Made by a program: the position numbers and the translations under genes
Part shown: positions 1 to 4,942 of the stretch, piece after piece
Layout of the letters: each line of letters opens with the position of its first letter
Numbering within the stretch: position 1 is the first letter of the stretch
Source: Fidelibacterota bacterium
Lineage (GTDB): Bacteria; Pseudomonadota; Alphaproteobacteria; Rhodospirillales; Rhodospirillaceae
DNA length: 14,313 bases
Reading direction: 5' to 3'
Assembly: GCA_947473445.1 (NCBI GenBank)
Contig: CANJEU010000016.1
Span: 1-14,313 of the forward strand
The notes under the pieces: model-generated
The model's database searches: none
The model's input: only the letters and a program-made list of their open reading frames with translations
What the model was told of the DNA's origin: nothing

Positions 1-76
1 ATAGGCTGGGCCGGGCCTCAGGGGCAAAGTGCCTGGGTGGGGGTCGGGAAGCGCACCGCAACTGGCCCAAGGCCGG

Positions 77-119
77 GACTGACAGACTGACAAAAGGGGT
101 TCTGGCGGTTTTGTCAGTC
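77..119. repeat. 8-bp tandem repeat running into an 11-bp inverted repeat
   Basis: GACTGACA occurs twice in tandem at 77-84 and 85-92. The second copy begins the left arm of a perfect inverted repeat, GACTGACAAAA at 85-95 and TTTTGTCAGTC at 109-119, with a 13-base spacer. It could be a protein binding site or an RNA hairpin. The right arm is followed by G-rich sequence, so it is not a clear terminator on the plus strand. On the minus strand the left arm ends in a T run inside the stem only. Confidence 0.7.
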
Positions 120-219
120 GGGGGTTGTGCGTGTTGGGGTGATCGCGAAGCTCGATAAGCAGAGCGACGAGCCGCTGCCAACTATGCTCGAGGTCCTATC
201 GCGGCGAAGTAGCGCCTAC

Positions 220-241
220 CGGGTGCACAGCGGGTGCACAG
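220..241. repeat. 11-bp tandem repeat
   Basis: CGGGTGCACAG is present twice head to tail (220-230 and 231-241). Each copy contains the palindrome GTGCAC. It lies about 60 bases beyond the 3' end of the tRNA gene. The role is unknown. Confidence 0.7.
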
Positions 242-250
242 AAGAATATT

Positions 251-268
251 GCCTCATAATTACGAGGC
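251..268 (-). terminator. Possible weak terminator hairpin after tRNA-Arg
   Basis: GCCTC and GAGGC arms flank an AT-rich core, forming an 18-base near-palindrome. Read on the tRNA strand it is followed by AATATTCTTC, which is AT-rich but not a clean T run. Its place 29 bases beyond the tRNA 3' end suits a terminator, but the stem is only five base pairs. Confidence 0.35.
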
Positions 269-297
269 CTAAATTCCAGGTAAGTCATTGAAAGTAA

Positions 298-374
298 TGG
301 CGCGCCCGGAAGGACTCGAACCTCCAGCCTTCTGATTCGTAGTCAGATGCTCTATCCAATTGAGCTACGGGCGC
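298..374 (-). tRNA. tRNA-Arg(ACG)
   Basis: The minus strand folds into a full cloverleaf of 77 nt including CCA. The acceptor stem pairs GCGCCCG (368-374) with CGGGCGC (302-308). The anticodon stem TCTGA/TCAGA encloses the loop CTACGAA, giving anticodon ACG at 338-340. The T arm contains GTTCGAGTC. The discriminator is G at 301, and the terminal CCA is encoded at 298-300. The ACG anticodon, normally deaminated to ICG by TadA, reads CGU, CGC and CGA. No strong promoter stands out directly upstream on the minus strand. Arg tRNA 3' ends are common integration sites, but no duplication is seen here. Confidence 0.97.
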
Positions 375-839
375 ACGCGAGGGACCTGTCCCGACGGATC
401 GGGTCCACCCCATTTCGGTTGCTTTGGGTCAGGTTGGGCTGGGAAAAGCGGCATCCCTGCCTTGATTGACTGCGCCGCGGACCGAACGGGCGCTTGGGAT
501 ACTAAGATCATGGGACCGTTGCAAGAAAAACCTCAGACCTGCCAACGGGTCGGTTCCCGGGACCCCCGTCTCCCGGCTTGTTTGGGAAGGGTGCATCGCG
601 TAAAGTCACGTGCGGTGCGGGGTGATGACGCATTATAGTGCACCACCAAGCATTTGGGGCGACTTCTCAACGTTTGAGTTCGGGAAAAAGACCGGAACGG
701 CTCGAGGCGCGGTTTTCATCCGTCGGATTATTCCTCCGAGTACGGGGATGCGGGTAGGATACTCACGAAGAAATTGTGTGCGAAGACGCATACAGCGCCA
801 GCCTAACCGGTTGTGGGGAATGTGAGTGTGAGTGTGAGT
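375..839. other. Intergenic stretch with no supported gene
   Basis: Open frames in this stretch either overlap the tRNA gene or have composition unlike proteins, and none has a good ribosome binding site. It should hold the promoters of the leftward tRNA gene and the rightward lipoprotein gene. A minus-strand TATAAT occurs at 632-637, but without a matching -35 box at normal spacing. The GTGAGT tandem repeat at its right edge is listed separately. Confidence 0.5.
822..839. repeat. Three tandem GTGAGT hexamers
   Basis: Three exact copies of GTGAGT abut the ATG at 840. They are in frame with the lipoprotein gene and would encode Val-Ser three times if translation began at the upstream GTG (813). 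A copy-number change would keep the frame. Confidence 0.8.
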
Positions 840-1964
840 ATGCAGGTATTGGGGCTGTCCACAGTGCGTTTTGGACAAACTGAGCTGAGTCGTAAGCGCT
901 CTTTCCTAGGGAACGCTGCGATCGCCGCTCTGGCCGTCACCCTTGCCGGGTGCGCGGGCCAAGGCGCGTCGCCCGCCAATGCCGCGGAAACGCCCGCAGG
1001 CGCCACACAAGTTGCGGCCGCCGATGTTCAGGCCCAGGGCATCGCACCGGCGGCCTCGAGTTCCAGCCGCTTCGGACCGACCGCGGTGGGCCAGAAAGCC
1101 ACGCAATTACGGGCCGATTTTGAAAAACTGCGCGGCAATACGACGACCCGCAGCGAACAGCTTGAAACCATCCGCAAACAGACGATCTCCAACGTGAATT
1201 CCTACCATTCGCTGGTGGGCAGCATTCGTTCGCGCCTGCAGATGGGCTCGACCCCGGGCAATCCGGAACTGCTGGCGAACTGGAGCTCGGCCCAGACGCA
1301 GCTGACGCAGATCGATGCCGATATCGCGACGCTCAATCAATTATCGGCCCAGGTTTCGGGCGATGCGGGCGCCTCGGCCTTCATCTTAGAGAATATCCGC
1401 GCCGCTTACGGCCTTTCGGGCGCGCTTGAAGACGATCACCGCCAGCTGCGTATCCTGGAAGACGAAGTCAATCAGAACGCGATCGTGATCGACCGCGCGC
1501 TGCTGGATCTGAATGCCGAAATCGGCCGCCAGCAGGCCTATGTCAGCACCGAGCGTAATTCGCTGGTCGAGTTGGCCGCCGAGATCAACGCCGGCCAGTC
1601 CTATCCCGCCACGGCCAACAGCGGCGCGCGCCGCGCTGTTCCGGTGCGCAACGTCGCAACCGTCTCGGCCGAGACCTTCGCTGAACGCCGCCCGCTGGTG
1701 GTGATTCGCTTCGATAAGCCCGACGTTGCGTATGAACCGCAGCTTTACCAAGCCCTGTCGCGCGCCCTTGAGCGCCGCCCCGACGCGGTGTTCGATCTGG
1801 TTGCCGTGTCGCCGCAGGGCGGCAACCCGGCGGCCGCGCGCCGCAACGCCGATACGGTGTTCGCCTCGATGACCAATATGGGCTTGCCCTCTGAACGGGT
1901 TGCCATGGCTGCGATGCCGAGCAACGCCGCCAAGACGCCGGAAGTTCATATTTACGTTCAGTAA
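840..1964 (+). CDS. Putative outer-membrane lipoprotein with coiled coil and OmpA-like C-terminus
   Basis: The product is a predicted lipoprotein of about 374 residues; its function is unknown. From the ATG at 840 it has a basic n-region (SRKRS), a hydrophobic stretch and a lipobox LAGC with Cys38 as the lipidated residue. An Ala/Pro-rich linker follows, then a long helical, coiled-coil-like region (roughly residues 85-240) rich in Gln, Leu and Glu. The C-terminal 80 residues, with RNADTVFASMTNMGLPSERV, resemble the helix-turn-strand pattern of OmpA-like peptidoglycan-binding domains, but the match is weak. The start is uncertain: GTG 813, ATG 840 and GTG 864 are all in frame. GTG 864 has GGGG nine bases upstream and leaves a more normal 29-residue signal peptide. 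It is alone on its strand and ends at a strong terminator. A structural or cell-envelope role is an inference. Confidence 0.8.
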   Translation: MQVLGLSTVRFGQTELSRKRSFLGNAAIAALAVTLAGCAGQGASPANAAETPAGATQVAAADVQAQGIAPAASSSSRFGPTAVGQKATQLRADFEKLRGNTTTRSEQLETIRKQTISNVNSYHSLVGSIRSRLQMGSTPGNPELLANWSSAQTQLTQIDADIATLNQLSAQVSGDAGASAFILENIRAAYGLSGALEDDHRQLRILEDEVNQNAIVIDRALLDLNAEIGRQQAYVSTERNSLVELAAEINAGQSYPATANSGARRAVPVRNVATVSAETFAERRPLVVIRFDKPDVAYEPQLYQALSRALERRPDAVFDLVAVSPQGGNPAAARRNADTVFASMTNMGLPSERVAMAAMPSNAAKTPEVHIYVQ

Positions 1965-1985
1965 GCCGGACTTCAAAAAATACAT

Positions 1986-2023
1986 CGGGCGGGACCGCGA
2001 AAGCAGTCCCGCCCGTTTTGTTT
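1986..2023. terminator. Strong rho-independent terminator, probably bidirectional
   Basis: A perfect 10-bp stem, CGGGCGGGAC (1986-1995) with GTCCCGCCCG (2006-2015), encloses a 10-base loop and is followed by TTTTGTTT. On the opposite strand the hairpin is followed by ATGTATTTTTTG. It lies between the convergent lipoprotein gene and ahpD and can serve both. Confidence 0.9.
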
Positions 2024-2038
2024 GGGGTTTGGCGAAGT

Positions 2039-2593
2039 TTAGGCGGCGACGGCGACCAGTTGGGCCGAGAAGGATTCGGCTTCCAAGGTAACCGAGACCG
2101 CGTGGACCACGGCGGCGATGCGCACGGCCTGCTGAACCTGCAACGTCGAAACGCCGGCTTTGCGCAGGACTTTCTCGTGGCTGTCGATGCACAGGCCGCA
2201 ACCGTTCACCGCCGAGACGATCAGCGACCATAGTTCGAAATCGACCTTATCGACACCCGGATTGGCGAGCGCGTTCATGCGCAGACGGGCCGGCAGCGTG
2301 CCGTATTCGGGCTCGGACGCGAGGTGCACGAAGCGATAGTAGATATTGTTCATGGCCATGATGGCCGCGGCGGTCTTGGCCGCATCGAAGGCTTCACGAG
2401 ACAGCACCGCGGCCGCTTCAGCCGAGATGGCTTCGATCACGGCCTCACTGCGTGAAGCCATCGCGGCCGCGAGCAATCCGCCATAGGTCTGCTGCGGCGT
2501 GAGCGTCGTATCGGCCGCAATGGACGACAGATTGAGCTTCAAATCCTTGGCGTAAGCGGGAAGCGCGTTCTTCAGAGTTTCAATATTCGACAT
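2039..2593 (-). CDS. ahpD: Alkyl hydroperoxidase AhpD
   Basis: A 184-residue protein of the AhpD/carboxymuconolactone decarboxylase fold. It is thought to pass electrons, via a lipoylated dihydrolipoamide partner, to oxidised AhpC and to have weak peroxidase activity itself. The redox pair is CGLC at Cys132-Cys135, followed by His139, with Glu120 upstream. This spacing matches the Glu118, Cys130, Cys133 and His137 of M. tuberculosis AhpD as I recall it. The residue equivalent to its His132 is Leu134 here. The length is close to the family norm of about 175. The start is supported by GAGG six bases before the ATG. It lies 135 bases downstream of ahpC on the same strand, so the two probably form one transcript under OxyR. 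Assignment is firm; the electron donor is inferred. Confidence 0.95.
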   Translation of the reverse strand: MSNIETLKNALPAYAKDLKLNLSSIAADTTLTPQQTYGGLLAAAMASRSEAVIEAISAEAAAVLSREAFDAAKTAAAIMAMNNIYYRFVHLASEPEYGTLPARLRMNALANPGVDKVDFELWSLIVSAVNGCGLCIDSHEKVLRKAGVSTLQVQQAVRIAAVVHAVSVTLEAESFSAQLVAVAA

Positions 2594-2620
2594 GAGATCC
2601 TCGCAGGGAACAGGGCTCGG

Positions 2621-2635
2621 GAGAGAGAGAGAGAG
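2621..2635. repeat. GA dinucleotide repeat
   Basis: GA is repeated seven times plus one G, lying about 28 bases upstream of the ahpD start. On the mRNA strand it reads as a CU-rich tract, ending before the ahpD ribosome binding site. It could vary in length by slippage. Confidence 0.85.
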
Positions 2636-2640
2636 GGGGA

Positions 2641-2676
2641 CGCCGCTCCGTGTGTGAGGGGGGAAGCGGAGCGGCG
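2641..2676 (-). repeat. Hairpin in the ahpC-ahpD intercistronic gap
   Basis: A perfect 10-bp inverted repeat, CGCCGCTCCG (2641-2650) and CGGAGCGGCG (2667-2676), has a 16-base loop. In the leftward transcript it is followed by CU-rich sequence, not a U run, so it is not a typical terminator. It may stabilise or be processed in the ahpCD mRNA, or attenuate ahpD. Confidence 0.7.
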
Positions 2677-2718
2677 CCCGGTGCGGCCTTACGTGCGGGC
2701 CGCGTCGAAGGAGCTAGA

Positions 2719-2727
2719 GGGGGGGGG
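2719..2727. repeat. Nine-G homopolymer beside the ahpC stop codon
   Basis: Nine consecutive G residues lie one base beyond the ahpC TAG stop (2729-2731, minus strand). Slippage here would not alter AhpC. The tract may also be a sequencing-error hotspot. Confidence 0.85.
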
Positions 2728-2728
2728 A

Positions 2729-3262
2729 CTAGGCTGCCTTCAGAGTGTCTTCGCCTTTCTGCCAATTGCAGGGGCAGAGTTCGTCGGTCTGCAGCGCGTC
2801 GAGCACGCGGAGCACTTCGGCCGGATTACGACCGACGCTGAGATCGTTCACCGCGACATAGCGAACGATATTGTCCGGGTCGGCGATGATAGTGGCGCGG
2901 AAGGCGACGCCTTCGTTCGGCTCGAGCACACCAAGAGCCGAGGCGAGTTCCTTCTTGATGTCGGCCAGCCAGGGGTACTTCACGGCGCCGAGGTCGGCGC
3001 GGCTCTGACGCCAGGCGAGGTGCACGAAATCGCTGTCGGTCGAAGCGCCGATGAGCTGGGCGTCGCGGTCGGCGAATTCGCCTTCGACGTCGTTGAAGCC
3101 GATGATTTCCGTCGGGCAGACGAAGGTAAAATCCTTAGGCCAGAAGACGAAAACCTTCCACTTGCCGCTAAAGCTGGCATCGGTGAGCACCGGGAATTGG
3201 CCGCTGGTGTCGGAAACGGACTTCAGGGAGAAGGCCGGAAGCTTTTGTCCAATCGTGATCAT
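2729..3262 (-). CDS. ahpC: Peroxiredoxin AhpC (alkyl hydroperoxide reductase)
   Basis: A 177-residue 2-Cys peroxiredoxin that reduces hydrogen peroxide, organic hydroperoxides and probably peroxynitrite in the cytoplasm. The peroxidatic cysteine is Cys49 in FTFVCPTE. The C-terminal ELCPCNW carries Cys163 and Cys165. This CPC arrangement is that of M. tuberculosis AhpC (Cys61, Cys174, Cys176), an enzyme served by AhpD instead of the flavoprotein AhpF. The adjacent ahpD fits that exactly. The ribosome binding site GAGGGA lies eight bases before the ATG. It is divergent from oxyR across 103 bases, the classical arrangement for an OxyR-activated gene. Its own -35 and -10 boxes look poor, as expected of an activator-dependent promoter. 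Confidence 0.97.
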   Translation of the reverse strand: MITIGQKLPAFSLKSVSDTSGQFPVLTDASFSGKWKVFVFWPKDFTFVCPTEIIGFNDVEGEFADRDAQLIGASTDSDFVHLAWRQSRADLGAVKYPWLADIKKELASALGVLEPNEGVAFRATIIADPDNIVRYVAVNDLSVGRNPAEVLRVLDALQTDELCPCNWQKGEDTLKAA

Positions 3263-3308
3263 TTCAGTCGTCCCTCGGGGGTTGGGGTGTTGTTGGCGTC
3301 GAGGACCT

Positions 3309-3337
3309 ATCTAAGGCACGAGTGTTATTGAATCTAA
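3309..3337 (-). promoter_or_regulatory. Candidate activator-dependent ahpC promoter
   Basis: On the minus strand TTAGAT occurs twice, at 3332-3337 and 3309-3314, separated by 17 bases in the positions of -35 and -10 boxes. Both match the sigma-70 consensus weakly. This would start RNA near 3300 and give a leader of about 40 nt with the GAGGGA site. The placing is an inference. Confidence 0.35.
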
Positions 3338-3357
3338 CGATTAAATATGATTATATT
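3328..3357 (+). promoter_or_regulatory. Candidate oxyR promoter giving a near-leaderless mRNA
   Basis: TTGAAT (3328-3333) and TATATT (3352-3357) are spaced 18 bases apart and match the sigma-70 consensus at 4/6 and 5/6. The expected RNA start, about seven bases on, falls at 3364-3366, at or next to the oxyR ATG. No Shine-Dalgarno sequence precedes that ATG. Confidence 0.5.
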
Positions 3358-3365
3358 GATCGATT
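3331..3365. promoter_or_regulatory. Candidate OxyR operator
   Basis: This AT-rich segment contrasts with its GC-rich surroundings. It contains AATAT-N4-ATATT at 3344-3357 and a direct repeat of CGATTA at 3338-3343 and 3361-3366. It overlaps the candidate oxyR promoter and the upstream side of the ahpC promoter, as expected if OxyR represses itself and activates ahpC. It does not match the E. coli OxyR tetrad closely. Confidence 0.4.
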
Positions 3366-4274
3366 ATGTCACTTAGATCCCTGCCGTCCTCCCGCCAGCT
3401 CAGTTACCTGATCGCGCTTGTCGAAACGGGGCATTTTGGCCGCGCCGCCAAGCGGTGCAGCGTGACCCAATCCACCTTGAGCGCCGGTCTTAAGGAGCTT
3501 GAGGCGATGCTTGGCGTGACATTGATCGAGCGCACGCGGCGCAGCGTGGTGGTCACGCCCTTGGGGCGGATGATCGCCGCGCGCGGCCGGGAGACGATTG
3601 CCTATCTCGAGGATCTGGTCGATCTCGCACGGGCGGGGAAGGGTGAACTGTCAGGGCCGGTGAATCTCGGCATCATCCCGACCATCGCGCCTTATCTACT
3701 TCCGACGCTGGTCGCCGAGACAGCGCGCGCCTTTCCGCGCGTAAAATTGTTGGTGCGCGAGGAGCAGACGGCGGGCGTGCTGGCAAGGCTGCGCAAAGGC
3801 GAGCTCGATCTTGCTTTGATCGCGCTGCCTTACGACACGGAGGGGCTGGACGTTGCCGAGATTGGCGCCGAGGGCATGGTTGTGTGCATGCCCGCGGCGC
3901 ACCCTCTGACGGCCCGCAAGACGGTGCGCGAAGCCGATCTCGCGGACGTGCCGCTCTTGATGCTCGAAGGCGGCCATTGCCTGCGCGATCATGCGCTCGC
4001 CGCCTGCCGACTATCGGACCGCGCCTTCAAGGAGGTGTTTCAGTCGACCAGTCTGCCCACACTCGTCGCAATGGTGGAGGGCGGGGTGGGTCTGACGTTG
4101 CTGCCCCGCATGGCGGTCGCGCGCGAGCTTTCGGGCCGGCCCGATCTCGCGGTGCGCCCGTTCGAAAAACAACAGCCGATGCGCGACATTGCGCTGTGCT
4201 GGCGCAGCGCCGCCGCCCAAGGAGACAACTACGCCCGGCTCGCCGCGGCGTGGAAAGCTGCGAATATCGTGTGA
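3366..4274 (+). CDS. oxyR: OxyR, LysR-family peroxide sensor
   Basis: A 302-residue LysR-type regulator that activates antioxidant genes after oxidation by hydrogen peroxide. The winged helix-turn-helix occupies about residues 8-66, with the recognition region around VTQSTLSAGLKELE. The effector domain runs from about 95 to 295. The diagnostic segment LEGGHCLRDHALAACR carries Cys205 and Cys214, spaced nine residues apart like Cys199 and Cys208 of E. coli OxyR, so the disulfide switch is intact. The ATG at 3366 fits the N-terminus of the family but has no Shine-Dalgarno sequence, and the promoter suggests a leaderless mRNA. It is divergent from ahpCD. Its stop lies six bases from that of a convergent response regulator, with no terminator between. 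Confidence 0.95.
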   Translation: MSLRSLPSSRQLSYLIALVETGHFGRAAKRCSVTQSTLSAGLKELEAMLGVTLIERTRRSVVVTPLGRMIAARGRETIAYLEDLVDLARAGKGELSGPVNLGIIPTIAPYLLPTLVAETARAFPRVKLLVREEQTAGVLARLRKGELDLALIALPYDTEGLDVAEIGAEGMVVCMPAAHPLTARKTVREADLADVPLLMLEGGHCLRDHALAACRLSDRAFKEVFQSTSLPTLVAMVEGGVGLTLLPRMAVARELSGRPDLAVRPFEKQQPMRDIALCWRSAAAQGDNYARLAAAWKAANIV

Positions 4275-4280
4275 GACGGC

Positions 4281-4730
4281 TTACGTCGCGATGAGGCGGC
4301 GGATGTGGAAGAGCAGAACTTCGAACGCATAGGACTTGGCGAGCAGCGGGCGGCCGACGTCCCGCTCCTCGGCGCGCTTGCTGATGTTCGGACCATCGGA
4401 CGCCATGATGATGCGTACGTGCGGATGCTTCGCCTCGACCCAGCTTGCAAGCGAGACGCCATCGATCTCGCCGGAGAGCTCGATGTCGGTAAAGAGGAGG
4501 CGAATCGGCTCGCCACTAGTGAAAAGCGTCTGCGCTTCGGCGCCGCTTGAGGCTTCAAGAACCCTGTAGCCGCACGAACGCAGATAATCGGACGACGCAA
4601 CGCGCGTCAGAACCTCGTCCTCAACCACCAGCATCGTCGCCTGCTTCTCGGCGCCGTCACCCGGACGCCCCGGCATACTTGCTGGAAGTGGGGCGCGCGG
4701 TGGATCGTTTGCGGTGACAAGGCGCAGCAT
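4281..4730 (-). CDS. Single-domain response regulator (receiver only)
   Basis: A 149-residue CheY-like receiver with a non-conserved N-terminal segment of about 30 residues. The acidic pocket is Glu36-Asp37 in VVEDE, the phosphoacceptor is Asp82 in LFTDIELSG, the switch Ser is Ser111 and the conserved Lys is Lys132 in LLAKSY. There is no output domain, so it must act through protein contact or in a phosphorelay. I chose the ATG at 4730 because AGGGGG lies eight bases before it. An upstream start at 4892 would lie above the EcfG-like promoter and adds an unlikely Arg-rich N-terminus. No kinase is adjacent; the nearest is the membrane kinase at 6823-8280, across panCB. It lacks the FATGUY-type motif of SdrG-like stress regulators. 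The partner and target are unknown. Confidence 0.9.
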   Translation of the reverse strand: MLRLVTANDPPRAPLPASMPGRPGDGAEKQATMLVVEDEVLTRVASSDYLRSCGYRVLEASSGAEAQTLFTSGEPIRLLFTDIELSGEIDGVSLASWVEAKHPHVRIIMASDGPNISKRAEERDVGRPLLAKSYAFEVLLFHIRRLIAT

Positions 4731-4863
4731 CGTAATCCCCCTCAGGTCTGCCGGGAGGTCACGGCGCAGAGGAAGGGCGCCCGTCGTGGAGCGTCTTCTT
4801 CTGCGCATCATATGGCGTGAATACCACTCCCCCGCGACAGCCACACCCTCCGGCTGTCGGAAT

Positions 4864-4890
4864 AAAACGCGCGATGGCGAAGAAAGTTCC
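4864..4890 (-). promoter_or_regulatory. EcfG-type general stress promoter
   Basis: On the minus strand GGAAC (4886-4890) and CGTTTT (4864-4869) are separated by exactly 16 bases. This matches the alphaproteobacterial EcfG sigma factor consensus GGAAC-N16/17-CGTT. RNA would start near 4855 and run into the response regulator gene with a leader of about 125 nt. The site is outside any supported coding region. Confidence 0.7.
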
Positions 4891-4918
4891 AATCAGTTCA
4901 GATATTTACGTAACGTGA

Positions 4919-4936
4919 GATTATCCCAGGATAATC
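4919..4936. promoter_or_regulatory. Perfect palindrome between panC and the response regulator
   Basis: GATTATCC and GGATAATC flank a 2-base centre (CA). The short centre favours a dimeric protein binding site over an RNA hairpin. It is seven bases beyond the panC stop and about 30 bases upstream of the GGAAC element, a suitable place for an operator or activator site of the response regulator gene. Confidence 0.6.
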
Positions 4937-4942
4937 AATGAC

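Larger units (their letters stand above)
1..297. other. Gene-free left flank downstream of tRNA-Arg
   Basis: No recognisable gene lies here. One frame on the plus strand is open from 91 to a TGA at 290-292, but it has no convincing start or ribosome binding site and I do not recognise its product. It could be the tail of a decayed gene or chance. The stretch holds an 11-bp inverted repeat, an 8-bp tandem repeat, an 11-bp tandem repeat and a near-palindrome next to the tRNA, listed separately. No second copy of the tRNA 3' end is visible, so an integrated element cannot be shown from this window. Confidence 0.5.

Noticed and set aside
1..297. Integrated element proven by att duplication
   Set aside because: No second copy of the tRNA 3' sequence or integrase gene lies in the window.
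632..637. Perfect TATAAT on the minus strand as the tRNA-Arg promoter
   Set aside because: No -35 box lies at 16-18 bases and it is over 250 bases from the tRNA gene, so one hexamer alone is weak evidence.
360..638. 92-codon plus-strand open frame
   Set aside because: It starts inside the tRNA-Arg gene, has no ribosome binding site, and its composition is unlike the neighbouring proteins.
633..878. 81-codon minus-strand open frame with a His-Thr repeat
   Set aside because: The His-Thr run is the GTGAGT repeat read on the other strand, and the frame overlaps the lipoprotein start without its own initiation signal.
1386..2231. 281-codon frame antisense to the lipoprotein gene
   Set aside because: It is a shadow in GC-rich DNA, crosses the terminator at 1986-2023 and overlaps ahpD on the same strand in another frame.
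2654..3331. 225-codon frame antisense to ahpC
   Set aside because: AhpC on the other strand is unmistakable; this frame is its mirror and has no protein-like features.
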